DNA from: Thermogemmata fonticola
GTDB lineage: Bacteria > Planctomycetota > Planctomycetia > Gemmatales > Gemmataceae
Reading direction: 5' to 3'
Assembly: GCF_013694095.1 (NCBI RefSeq)
Contig: NZ_JACEFB010000005.1
Location: 62,001 to 126,000 of the forward strand
Length of the DNA: 64,000 nt
Part shown: one piece after another, positions 25,995 to 34,677 of the stretch
Layout: each line of letters opens with the position of its first letter
Position numbering within the stretch: the first letter of the stretch is position 1
Translations under genes and position numbers: made by a program
Notes under the pieces: generated by a model
What the model was told of the DNA's origin: nothing
What the model saw: the letters and a program-made list of their open reading frames with translations, nothing else
The model's database searches: none

Positions 25995-26483
25995 TCAGCG
26001 TACCGGGCGGTTGGCCGCGGTCGGCACGCCATGCTCCCACTCAGTAGGAATGGGGCGCCGGGTGGTTTCCCCCAGGTAGTGCCAGTAGGACACGTTGTTT
26101 TCACCAAGACGCCAGGAGAACGCGGCAGGCCGACCCAGGATCTTCGTGGGGAAGTCGACTTCCCCGACCGTATCGTCGACCAATTGTACGCCCAAGCCCT
26201 GCAACTCGCTCAGAGCATCCGCAAACGAGCGCTCCGCGGAGGCGATCTCCTCATTGATTCGGTATCGGCGCTGCCGACCCCTCCAATCCAAGTGACGGCG
26301 ATTGCGGTAAAGCTGTTCCTGTTCCGGCGTCAGTTGGCGGATCGTGCGCCGGTGCTGTACCAGGTCATTGACAATGCTGGCTACCAACGGCAACATCCGA
26401 CGAGCGGTTTTCAAATCCAGCACGATCGGTTTGGATCGTGGCTTGCCTGCCGGATTGGTAGCACGATGGGGTGTCTGGCTCAT
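25995..26483 (-). CDS. DUF2203 family protein
   Basis: A 162-residue cytosolic protein. The N-terminal part contains LDLKTARRMLPLVASIVNDL and a charged helical segment (about 45-95). The C-terminal core has VQLVDDTVGEVDFPTKILGR and SWRLGENNVSYWHYLGETTRRPIP, which fit the conserved VDFP...GR...W..GE..i.yWH pattern of DUF2203. Function of the family is not known. GGGAG precedes the ATG. Its transcript runs leftward towards the candidate RNA at 25432-25700 and could be continuous with it, though a separate promoter is more likely. Confidence 0.85.
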   Translation of the reverse strand: MSQTPHRATNPAGKPRSKPIVLDLKTARRMLPLVASIVNDLVQHRRTIRQLTPEQEQLYRNRRHLDWRGRQRRYRINEEIASAERSFADALSELQGLGVQLVDDTVGEVDFPTKILGRPAAFSWRLGENNVSYWHYLGETTRRPIPTEWEHGVPTAANRPVR

Positions 26484-26990
26484 AGTTGCTCCCGCTGAGC
26501 GAGGGAGACCAAACTGTATCCCCCTCTTACCCTATTCTAGGAGCGCTGCCCCGAAGGGAATGCTTCAGGACAACGTTTTTTCAGAAATCCGCCAAGGACC
26601 GCTTCGTCCGCCTTGGCATGGCTCATATATTTGGAAACCTACCAAGGCCCTGCGGGTTCGCACCCACCCCACTCTTCTACCATCTTCATCGGTTTAACGG
26701 GAAGGTCGGTTGCCTCAACCCCAGTGCACGTTGGAACAGTTCGCATTCCATCAACGCGGGCAACTGCTTATTCCACGAGGAGTTCAGTATGCTGGCATGA
26801 TCCCTCGCTTGGGTCAGCGGTGGTACTTGTGACGGATTGCACATGCCCACTGGAGTTACAATCAGCAGGCTTGTAACAACAGCACAGAGACTCACCCCTA
26901 GGGCGGATGCACCCCCCTCACGGCCGCATGCTCTTTGGCGGACCCATCGGAATAGCCTCTGGATATGCCCAGGTCATCCCGATCAACTGC
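26484..26990. other. Gene-free intergenic stretch
   Basis: About 500 bp without a supportable gene. It holds a 7-bp hairpin GCCAAGG/CCTTGGC (26591-26597 with 26611-26617) and an AT-rich patch near 26630. A TAGAAT box near 26535-26540 (minus strand) might serve the DUF2203 gene. Confidence 0.4.
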
Positions 26991-27761
26991 CTAGGACGGA
27001 GTCCCCTGGCTAGCGGAACTCTGGCAGCGCTGGCAGTAAGCCTGCCAGTCCTCAAGAGTATCGATATCCCAGCGCGGGGGCAAATAAGCCACGGAGCAAC
27101 CCAAGATGCGGCACTGCTGGACTTGATCCTCCAGGGTCCAGCGAGAAGACCAACGAATGTTGTCGAACAGACGGGGACGGAACGAAGCCGTGCCGATCAA
27201 ATAATAGCCGCCGTCGAAGGAGGGACCGATCACGACATCATACTGTTGCAATAGCTCGAAGCTCTTCTGAAGAAGGGGAACGTCCAGTTCCAAGCAATCG
27301 GTCCCGATGGCACAAACCGGGAAGTGCTTAGAAAGCTCCAGCGATGACGCCGTTTCAACAGCCCCGCCGTGAAGCTGTTCGAGTGCCGCGGAATTAGAGA
27401 CTGACGGAAGATCGGACGGGAGGGGAGCTTCTTTTTGAGCCAAAAGATAGGCCTGTTGAAAAGCGGCTGCCAGCCGTTCGCCCAACGGGCCGCTCTTTTG
27501 AACCCACCAGAGGTCGCACAAATGATGCCAAGGAGCAAAGTCCTCCCACGGAGCACCATCGTAAAGGGCGATGAGCCGAGCCTGCCGCCGCAGCGGCTGG
27601 ATGTTTTGCAGCAAGCGGTCGATCCAGGTGCGATACAACGCGGCGGCTTCCTGGAAACCCACCGCGGCTCCCAAGCGTGTCTTCACCTTTCCCGCGGCGG
27701 GATACTTCAGAAAAACCAAGAGGGAAGGGAGTAGTGCAGGCATGGCCAAGAGAGCGTGCAT
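26991..27761 (-). CDS. TIGR04282 / DUF2064 glycosyltransferase-like protein
   Basis: A 256-residue nucleotide-diphospho-sugar transferase-like protein. LVFLKYPAAGKVKTRLG matches the family start (K.P..G.vKTRL). GTDCLELDVPLL is the GTDCP-type metal/nucleotide site, and DVVIGPSFDGGYYLIG the conserved GP..DGGYyLiG motif. The C-terminal WDIDTLEDW is the D-x-D-T-xxDL element. The family is annotated in arsenosugar biosynthesis clusters, but no arsenic gene is present here, so that role is not supported. A candidate second start is Met7. About 92 bp separate it from the M24 peptidase gene upstream, so the two could be co-transcribed. Confidence 0.87.
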   Translation of the reverse strand: MHALLAMPALLPSLLVFLKYPAAGKVKTRLGAAVGFQEAAALYRTWIDRLLQNIQPLRRQARLIALYDGAPWEDFAPWHHLCDLWWVQKSGPLGERLAAAFQQAYLLAQKEAPLPSDLPSVSNSAALEQLHGGAVETASSLELSKHFPVCAIGTDCLELDVPLLQKSFELLQQYDVVIGPSFDGGYYLIGTASFRPRLFDNIRWSSRWTLEDQVQQCRILGCSVAYLPPRWDIDTLEDWQAYCQRCQSSASQGTPS

Positions 27762-27820
27762 GTCCCAAAAACCCAGAGGGAAGCCGTGATCTCAACTCCA
27801 AGAGGCCCAGCCTACCCACG

Positions 27821-27868
27821 GGGAATGGCTCACGGGCGTTGCAGGGGAATGACTCACGGGCGCAACAG
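27821..27868. repeat. 24-bp tandem duplication covering the end of the M24 gene
   Basis: Two 24-bp copies (27821-27844 and 27845-27868) share GGGAATG(G/A)CTCACGGGCG. The right copy contains the stop codon and last codons of the M24 peptidase gene (stop 27854-27856). The left copy lies in the intergenic region, so the 3' end of the gene was duplicated outward. Confidence 0.75.
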
Positions 27869-29035
27869 GTGGATTTCCTGTTGCGGTTCGCCCCCGGTGA
27901 TGTGCACAGTCCCCGCAGCATCGATATACACATTCACTTCACTGCGCACGCCGAATTGGGGCAGGTAAATCCCCGGCTCGATGCTGAAGGCGGTCCGCGG
28001 GATCAGGCGGCGTTCTTCGCGGGTCTCGAAGCCGTCGATGTGGGCTCCGTTGCCGTGGACTTCCTGACCGATGTTGTGGCCAGTGCGGTGGGTGAAATAG
28101 TCTCCATAGCCGGCACTGTCGATGACATCGCGCACCACAGCATCGACTTCCCACCCCTGCAAGGGGCGGCGTGCGGCAAAAGCCTCCTGCACATGGCGGA
28201 TGCCGGCATCCCGTGCCGCGACCACCACGCGGAAGACGCGCTCGATCTCCTCCGGCACGCGCTCTCCGACATAGGCGACGCGGGTGTAGTCGGCATACAC
28301 GGCGCGCGGCTGCTTCTTTTTGGCCCACAGATCAATCAGCACGTAGGTATCCGGACCGATGGCCACATCTTGCTCCGGACTGGTCTCGAAGTGCGGATCG
28401 CCGCTATGGGCATTGGCCGCCACAATCGGTGGGCTGTAGGTGGTCAAATCGTGACTCTCGAAAAACTCCAGAATGTGCTTCTGCACGGCAGACTCAGTCA
28501 CCCGACCGTACTGGCGAATCTGCGTCCGAATGAAGTCGAAAGCGGCATCAAACGCCTGCCGGCACAGGCGGGCGGCCTCGAAGTGGGAACGTTCCTGTTC
28601 CGCATCCCACGCCGCCTCGAATAACTGAATCAGGTCCCCAGAGGACACCGGCTCGCAACCGCACGCCCGAATCAGCTCCAGCGTCCCGCCATCCACGCGA
28701 CTGACGTAAGGATTGGCATTGCGCGGGCTGTATTCCAAGGCCACGCGCCGGCAGCCCGCCAAAACCTGCCCCACCCCCTGCTCCAATTCCTGCCAACGGC
28801 GGTAAACGATTTTCCGCCCCGGCAGGTGATCCAAAGCCCACGGTTCGATGGCATGAACCACCTTGCGCGGCTCGCCCTGCACCGGAATGAGATAGAACCA
28901 CCGCCGGGACAGTTTTTTTTCCTCCAGGGCCAGCAGGCGTTGAGCGAGAAGATTCAAGCCGCGAAAATCGTACAGCAGCCAACCATCACAATCGTACTCC
29001 CTTAATGCCGCCTGAACGGCCGCGATGTCGAGCAT
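27854..29035 (-). CDS. M24 family metallopeptidase (Xaa-Pro peptidase-like)
   Basis: A 393-residue pita-bread aminopeptidase/prolidase-like enzyme that cleaves peptides with an N-terminal X-Pro bond (known family activity). The five metal ligands are in place: Asp235 (LIDLWA), Asp249 (VYADYTR), His320 (HRTGHNIG), Glu353 (SIEPGIYL) and Glu366 (RSEVNVYI). Residues 1-150 are the creatinase-like N-terminal domain. ATG 29035 has GAGG at a good distance. A TTG two codons upstream is the alternative start. No signal peptide is seen. It is upstream of the glycosyltransferase-like gene on the same strand. Confidence 0.92.
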   Translation of the reverse strand: MLDIAAVQAALREYDCDGWLLYDFRGLNLLAQRLLALEEKKLSRRWFYLIPVQGEPRKVVHAIEPWALDHLPGRKIVYRRWQELEQGVGQVLAGCRRVALEYSPRNANPYVSRVDGGTLELIRACGCEPVSSGDLIQLFEAAWDAEQERSHFEAARLCRQAFDAAFDFIRTQIRQYGRVTESAVQKHILEFFESHDLTTYSPPIVAANAHSGDPHFETSPEQDVAIGPDTYVLIDLWAKKKQPRAVYADYTRVAYVGERVPEEIERVFRVVVAARDAGIRHVQEAFAARRPLQGWEVDAVVRDVIDSAGYGDYFTHRTGHNIGQEVHGNGAHIDGFETREERRLIPRTAFSIEPGIYLPQFGVRSEVNVYIDAAGTVHITGGEPQQEIHLLRP

Positions 29036-29226
29036 GGGCAATACCTCGAATCAACCCGTAAAGGAATCCGAGCGCGCTCCGGCTAGCCACTCTCCGGGGA
29101 TAGCCGCGTGCCGCGGAGACCCGGCACAGCCTGGCCTGCTGCTGGGACCCGGCCCAGACCTTGGCTGTTCCAGCCCTCCTCACCATAATCAGCATCATAC
29201 CAGCCGCGATAACCTGAGGATACGTC

Positions 29227-29286
29227 CTGCCTTGGAGATCCTGGGAGTGCCGCGATCTGCCGTGGAGATCAGGGGAGTGCGGCGAT
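29227..29286. repeat. 30-bp tandem duplication
   Basis: Two 30-bp copies (29227-29256 and 29257-29286) match at 26 of 30 positions, with the shared core TGGAGATC. They sit in the 480-bp region 29042-29523 between the divergent M24 and cytochrome genes, which holds no gene. Confidence 0.7.
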
Positions 29287-29443
29287 TCCCACAGAAAATG
29301 TTGAAACTGAGGCCGACCGGCCAGTGCCCCCGGTGGAAGCAGGAACTCCCGCCGTGATCGACCCCCGCGAGTGATTGATCCATCCCCGGCTTCGGAGAGT
29401 CTCGCCACGCTTCTGGGCCAATCCGTGCCCGATTTGCGCTCGA

Positions 29444-29498
29444 TGCAGGCTACCAAGATTGAGCGGTTGAGTGCAGGCTACCCGATTGAGCGGTGATT
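29444..29498. repeat. 28-bp tandem duplication
   Basis: Two imperfect 28-bp copies share TGCAGGCTACC and GATTGAGCGGT (starting 29444 and 29472). They lie directly upstream of the cytochrome gene's ribosome-binding site and might affect its promoter. Confidence 0.65.
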
Positions 29499-29523
29499 TC
29501 CCCCTGAAATTGAGAGGGTCCCG

Positions 29524-32500
29524 ATGCATCACACCTGCCATGCGACACGATGGGCCACTTCCAGCCATCCTGTGATTCTCCACGCGGAGCGAACTCGAAG
29601 GATGCCGCCTCCTTTCCTTCGGAGAGCCTGCCGCCTCCCTCTTGGTCGCGGCCATCGTCGGGTGGAACAGCTGGCCCACGTCCTCGCGGGAAGCGGCCAG
29701 CCCCCCAGGAATAGGCTGCTTACCGCCAGCAGGGATCGCCACACTCTGCGGAGGTCCTGGTCAGCGTGGGGAGCCGGTTTGTTGATGCTGAGCCTGTTCT
29801 GCGGGGGGAGCGGTCCGCTCTCCGCGGTGGAACCTGCGGAGTTGAAGCCGGGGCTGGTGGCCATTTATCAGGAACCTACGGGAAGCCGCAAGGAGGGACC
29901 GCCTCGCAGCGTCGTGCGATTGGAAAGCACGGTAGCGGTGCTCCTGGATCGCGGGGAAACCGTCCATCCACGGCTGGAAGCCTTGGGTAGCGCGCGTTGG
30001 TTGGGGTATGTCAATGTGGTGCGAGGCGGGAATTACCGCTTCAGTGCCACGATCCGCCACGGAACAGTGGTGGTGCAGGTCGATGGGAAAGAGGTGTTGC
30101 GCGGCCAAGCCGGCGAGCAAGAGACGACCATCCAGGGACCGGAAGTCTCCCTCGGCGGAGGGGTCCGCCTCCTGGAAGTGGCATGGACCTGTCACTTGAC
30201 ACCGACTCGGTGCACCCTGTGGTGGGAGGGACCGGGCTTCATTCGTGAGCCGCTCAATGGCCATTATTTGGGGCATTTACCGTCCCAACGGCCAACGCAG
30301 TTTCGCGCCGAGGTGCAGCGCGAACAGGGGCGATTTTTATTTGAGGAATTGGCCTGCATGCGGTGCCACCGTCCGGCCCAAGAAGTCGGTGGCGCCCCGT
30401 CTTCTGGTAAAGACAAAAATCCTCCACTGCCTACTGCCGCGGCTTTGCTCGCTCGGTCGTTGGCGGATCGCAGCGGCCCGAAGCTGACGAACCTGGGACG
30501 GCGCGTTTACGCCGGCTGGCTCGACCGCTGGCTGGACCATCCGCAGAAGCTACGCCCTCAGGCCACTATGCCGCGACTCTTCGGAGAGGATGCTGTCGGC
30601 CAGGCGGAACGTTATGCCATCGTCCAGTTTTTCCTCCAGCAGGCCGGCCCGCCCCTGCCTCAGTTTCGTCCCCCCTTGCTGGCTAATAACGAATGGAAGC
30701 AGAGCATCAACCGCGGGCAAACGCTCTTTTTCGTTACCGGTTGTGCGGCTTGCCATCAGGAACAAAAGGCTGCCGAGAAAAATGAAGAGGAGGAAGGGCG
30801 GGAGCCGCTGCGGCCTGAGGACTCCTTGTACGGCTTAGGGACATCCCAAGGGTCCACCCCCAAGTACGTCCTGGGTTCACTGGGCAGCAAGACGCGGCCC
30901 GAAGTGCTGGCGGACTATCTGCGCAATCCGCTCACCCTTCACCCCGGCGGACGCATGCCGCAGATGCAACTCCAGCCGCAAGAGGCCACAGACCTCGCCC
31001 GCTTCCTGTGCCTGAACCGGGATGACTCGATCCCCGCGGACCTTCCCCCCCTACCCTCCGTGGCACCTCAGAAATTGTTTGCTCTGCATGGCCAGCCTCT
31101 GCCCGATGGCTGGGACCAGCTTCCCGCCGAGAGACAATGGGGGGCGGCTGGGGAGATGCTGCTGGCGGCCAAAGGGTGCGTCAATTGCCATGACATCGAG
31201 GTCAACGGCAAGCCATTGCCAGCCCGCCTAGCCGTGCCCCTGGAACGCGTCCTGGCCACCAAGCACCCCGGCTGCCTGAACGAGCAGCAACAGCAGGGAA
31301 AGGCACCCCGCTATGCCCTCACCCCGGAGCAACGCGACGCCCTGCAAGCGTTTCTGCGGGACGGCTGGCAGGTCTCCGCCGCTCGGTCGCCAGCTTATGT
31401 GGCTCGCGTGGCCTTGCGCCGTTACGGCTGCTTGAATTGCCATGTGCGGGACGGGGAAGGCGGCATCCCGAATCCCCTGGCGGAACGGATGCGCCTGCTG
31501 GAGAAAGCGGAGAACGCCGACGATATCCGCCCTCCTGTGTTGACAGGCATAGGGCATAAAGCGCGCCGGAGCTGGCTTCAGGCCGTGTTGCTCGAGGGGC
31601 AGCGAGCCAGACCCTGGATGCAACTGCGCATGCCGCAGTACGGAGCGGACCACGTCGGCACCCTACCGGACGCCCTGCCCCGCTTGGAAGGGATGCCTCC
31701 GGATGACGAGGTTCGCAAAGTCCCGCTGAGCACCGAACTGATCGCGCAAGGCCGGCAGATCATCGGGAAAAGTGGCTTGGGCTGCATTTCCTGTCACGAC
31801 ATCAGCGGCATTGCCAATCCAGGAACCCGCGGTCCTGACTTGGCCACGATCCAGCAGCGCGTCCGCTATGAGTGGTACGAGCGTTGGCTTCACCAGCCCC
31901 TGCGCATGGCCCCCGGTACGCGCATGCCCCAGGCATTCGTGGATGGCCAATCCACACTCAAGACAGCCTTCGGAGGAAATCCCCAAGCGCAAGCCCAAGC
32001 GATGTGGGCCTATCTGTCGCTCGGACCCGGTTTACCCCTGCCGGAAGGGTTGGAACCGCCGAAAGGATTGATTCTAGCCGTTCGGGAGCGTCCCGAATTG
32101 CTCCGGACATTCCTGCCCGAAACCGGAGCGCGCGCCATCGCCATCGGTTATCCCCAAGGGGTGCATTTGGCTTTCAGCGCCGAACAATGCCGCCTCGTGT
32201 ATGCCTGGAGCGGTAACTTCTTGGACGTTTCTCCCGTTTGGAACAATCGCGGCGGCGCCCCGGCGAAACTGCTCGGTCCCAAGTTTTGGACGGCCCCGCC
32301 CGTGCATCCCTGGGGGTGGACTTCCTCGGGCGCAGAACCACCCCTTTTCGAGAAACGCCTGCAAGACCCGGCATGGGGCGCACCCCTTCCCCAAGAGCCG
32401 CCCCGCGTCTACAGCGGCCCGCGGTTGGTCCGGTTCGACGGTTATTCCTTGGACGCCCAAGGCCGACCGGCTTTCCGCTATGCAATCCAGACGGAAGCCG

Positions 32501-32940
32501 GGAATAAGGAAGAAGTCCATATCACCGAGACCCCTGCACCTTTGCGCTCGGCGGTCGCTACCGGTCTGGCCCGACAGTTTCAATGGGAGGCACCCCCGCA
32601 AGGAACCCTGTGGTTTCTGGCCGCCACGGCGAGCGGTCCGCCCCGCGTGCAGGACGTGACTACGGGCCGCATCCGCCCCTGGAATGTCTCCAGCGAAGGA
32701 GCGGAGTTAGCGGCGACCGGCTGGCGAGTACTTCTCCCCCAAAGCGGCGGGGGAGTACTAGCTCTTGAAGCTCACCAAGCCCCTCCTGGCACTTGCTGGC
32801 ACTGGGTGAAGCAGAACAACGGCGGGAGCTTGCTGCTCCGGTTCCCACCTCAGCAGCAGCGCTGGCAAGGCCAGATCACCGTGGCCATCTGGAGCCTGCC
32901 CCGCGATGAGGACGCCTTGCTCCGCGATCTGGGGAAATGA
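29524..32940 (+). CDS. Exported pentaheme c-type cytochrome with PA14-like domain
   Basis: An 1138-residue protein with five CxxCH heme-attachment sites: CMRCH (278), CAACH (407), CVNCH (552), CLNCH (636) and CISCH (754). A PA14-like carbohydrate-binding segment (about 110-240, GLVAIYQEP ... TLWWEGPGF) precedes them. The C-terminal region (about 860-1138) resembles the non-heme beta domain found after cytochrome c modules in planctomycete heme proteins (YPQGVHLAFSAEQCRLVYAW). Export is required for heme attachment. A hydrophobic segment WGAGLLMLSLFCGGSGPLSA lies at about 84-103, which is late for a signal peptide. The ATG at 29524 has an AGAGGG box, so the true start may be here or inside. 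Likely an electron-transfer or sugar-oxidation protein. Confidence 0.85.
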   Translation: MHHTCHATRWATSSHPVILHAERTRRMPPPFLRRACRLPLGRGHRRVEQLAHVLAGSGQPPRNRLLTASRDRHTLRRSWSAWGAGLLMLSLFCGGSGPLSAVEPAELKPGLVAIYQEPTGSRKEGPPRSVVRLESTVAVLLDRGETVHPRLEALGSARWLGYVNVVRGGNYRFSATIRHGTVVVQVDGKEVLRGQAGEQETTIQGPEVSLGGGVRLLEVAWTCHLTPTRCTLWWEGPGFIREPLNGHYLGHLPSQRPTQFRAEVQREQGRFLFEELACMRCHRPAQEVGGAPSSGKDKNPPLPTAAALLARSLADRSGPKLTNLGRRVYAGWLDRWLDHPQKLRPQATMPRLFGEDAVGQAERYAIVQFFLQQAGPPLPQFRPPLLANNEWKQSINRGQTLFFVTGCAACHQEQKAAEKNEEEEGREPLRPEDSLYGLGTSQGSTPKYVLGSLGSKTRPEVLADYLRNPLTLHPGGRMPQMQLQPQEATDLARFLCLNRDDSIPADLPPLPSVAPQKLFALHGQPLPDGWDQLPAERQWGAAGEMLLAAKGCVNCHDIEVNGKPLPARLAVPLERVLATKHPGCLNEQQQQGKAPRYALTPEQRDALQAFLRDGWQVSAARSPAYVARVALRRYGCLNCHVRDGEGGIPNPLAERMRLLEKAENADDIRPPVLTGIGHKARRSWLQAVLLEGQRARPWMQLRMPQYGADHVGTLPDALPRLEGMPPDDEVRKVPLSTELIAQGRQIIGKSGLGCISCHDISGIANPGTRGPDLATIQQRVRYEWYERWLHQPLRMAPGTRMPQAFVDGQSTLKTAFGGNPQAQAQAMWAYLSLGPGLPLPEGLEPPKGLILAVRERPELLRTFLPETGARAIAIGYPQGVHLAFSAEQCRLVYAWSGNFLDVSPVWNNRGGAPAKLLGPKFWTAPPVHPWGWTSSGAEPPLFEKRLQDPAWGAPLPQEPPRVYSGPRLVRFDGYSLDAQGRPAFRYAIQTEAGNKEEVHITETPAPLRSAVATGLARQFQWEAPPQGTLWFLAATASGPPRVQDVTTGRIRPWNVSSEGAELAATGWRVLLPQSGGGVLALEAHQAPPGTCWHWVKQNNGGSLLLRFPPQQQRWQGQITVAIWSLPRDEDALLRDLGK

Positions 32941-33037
32941 TACAGCATAGTCCAGCAGGGCGGGATCGACTGGACCCCGGCATGCCGGAGTTTCTCCGGG
33001 GCGGCGCGCCCTCCTTTTGCGCCAGGCGTATCGAGCC

Positions 33038-34438
33038 ATGAATAACCAGGCTTTGACTCTGCCGCGCCGCGGATGGAAAGTGCCCGTCCGCGGAGTTCTC
33101 CTTGCGGTCATCGGACTCTGTGTTGCTACGGCTTGGGCACTCCCGGAGTCGCCTCAGGGGCGTTCCCTCTTGGGAGTCATCGCCTTTCTTAGCCTGGCTG
33201 CCGCCTGTTCAACGCGCTTGGAGGCAATCCAATGGAGACCGATCGTCGGGGGAATGATCCTGCAAATCACTCTGGCGGTACTGATTCTCCGCGTCCCGGC
33301 CGTGTATGACTTCTTCGTGGCGACCAGTGATGTCATCCGGAAGTTCATCGAATTCTCTGACGCCGGTGCCTCCTTCGTCTTCGGGCCATTGGTGCAAGCG
33401 GAACAATTGGAAAAGGGGCTGGGACTGTCTCAGGGGGGCGGTTTCATTTTTGTCGTCAAGGCCTTGCCCGCTGTCATTTTCGTCTCCTCGTTTTTCACGG
33501 TCTTGTACCATTTGGGGATTCTGCAACGGGTCGTCCGGCTGTTTGCCTGGATCATGGTGCGGATCATGGGAACCAGCGGCGCTGAAAGTCTTAGCGCCAC
33601 CGCCAATGTGTTCATGGGTCAAACGGAGGCTCCGCTGATTGTGCGGCCGTACATCCCGGCGATGACCCGTTCGGAACTACTCGCCTTGATGATCGGGGGC
33701 ATGGCGACGATAGCCGGGGGCGTCATGGTGGCCTACATCGCCATGTTGGACAAAATCGGCATGGGGCAGCAGGCCTATGCCCTCTTGGCGACCAGCGTCA
33801 TGGCGGCCCCCTGCGGACTTTACCTGGCGAAAATCCTGCTTCCAGAGACGGAAGAGCCGCTGACACGGGGTCAAGTCAAAGCGAGTGTGGAACGCAGTCA
33901 TGCTAATGTCATCGATGCGGCAGCGGAAGGAGCCAGCCAGGGCATGAAACTGGTGCTGAATATCACCGCCATGCTCATCGCCTTCATTGCGTTTGTGGCC
34001 CTGATCAATCACGTATTGGCTCGAATCGATGGCTGGCTCGGATTGCAAGCCGCAGCCGGCTGGTCCGGACCGCTCAGCCTGGAACGGTTGCTCTCCTGGC
34101 TCTTTTACCCCGTGGCCTTGTTGTTGGGCGTTCCCGCGGGCGATGCGGCAGCGGCGGGAGAACTCCTCGGCGTCAAGCTGGCCCTCAACGAATTCGTCGC
34201 CTACGTCCTGTTGGCCGAAAAATATGGGGACCAACTCCAGCCGCGGACCGTTGCACTCCTGGCTTACGCCTTGACAGGCTTTGCCAATTTCGCTTCGATT
34301 GGCATCCAGTTGGGAGGAATCGGCAGTATGGCTCCCCAGCGGCGCGGCGAGCTGGCTCAACTCGGCCTGTTAGCCCTGCTCGGAGGTTTTCTCGCCACCT
34401 TGATCAACGCGGCGTGGGCAGGCCTGCTCCTTCCCTGA
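33038..34438 (+). CDS. Concentrative nucleoside transporter (NupC/CNT family)
   Basis: A 466-residue polytopic inner-membrane protein. The CNT signature GTSGAESLSATANVFMGQTE (from residue 178) followed by APLIVRPYIPAMTRSEL and GGMATIAGGVMVAYI is nearly complete. The second half carries GVPAGDAAAAGELLG and LTGFANFASIGIQLGG, both typical of the substrate- and ion-binding region. It imports nucleosides with H+ or Na+. The ion is not decided. ATG 33038 is preferred over a TTG at 33017. It is 97 bp after the cytochrome gene and could share its transcript. Confidence 0.93.
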   Translation: MNNQALTLPRRGWKVPVRGVLLAVIGLCVATAWALPESPQGRSLLGVIAFLSLAAACSTRLEAIQWRPIVGGMILQITLAVLILRVPAVYDFFVATSDVIRKFIEFSDAGASFVFGPLVQAEQLEKGLGLSQGGGFIFVVKALPAVIFVSSFFTVLYHLGILQRVVRLFAWIMVRIMGTSGAESLSATANVFMGQTEAPLIVRPYIPAMTRSELLALMIGGMATIAGGVMVAYIAMLDKIGMGQQAYALLATSVMAAPCGLYLAKILLPETEEPLTRGQVKASVERSHANVIDAAAEGASQGMKLVLNITAMLIAFIAFVALINHVLARIDGWLGLQAAAGWSGPLSLERLLSWLFYPVALLLGVPAGDAAAAGELLGVKLALNEFVAYVLLAEKYGDQLQPRTVALLAYALTGFANFASIGIQLGGIGSMAPQRRGELAQLGLLALLGGFLATLINAAWAGLLLP

Positions 34439-34593
34439 GCGGAGCTAAAGCTCGGCCACACCTTGGTGCCTCTCCGTCTCTTCTACCTGCTGATCGGCGC
34501 ACCGCCTTGATCCAGACATATCCACGGTTACGCTTGGCTGCCTCCTTTCTTTCACCCCTGCTATCGTAGCTCATCGTCCTGGGGAAGGATTTG

Positions 34594-34677
34594 GAATCCA
34601 GCAGAGTTGCCATCCGGGGCTGAATCCAGCAGAGTTGCCATCCGGGGCTGAATCCAGCAGAGTTGGCATCAGAGGCC
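34594..34677. repeat. 28-bp unit repeated three times over the end of the WD40 kinase gene
   Basis: The unit GAATCCAGCAGAGTTGCCAT plus 8 more bases occurs at 34594-34621, 34622-34649 and 34650-34677. The first two copies are identical; the third diverges at the end. The third copy contains the stop codon of the kinase gene (34669-34671), so the gene's 3' end has been duplicated outwards. There are no spacers, so this is not a CRISPR. Confidence 0.85.

Noticed and set aside
26686-26895. 69-residue frame with a signal-like start (GTG) on the minus strand
   Set aside because: The start is weak, there is no ribosome-binding site, and no homology was recognised. It is likely random.
34594-34677. 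Possible mini-CRISPR array
   Set aside because: Repeats are directly adjacent with no spacers, and one overlaps a stop codon. No cas genes are present.
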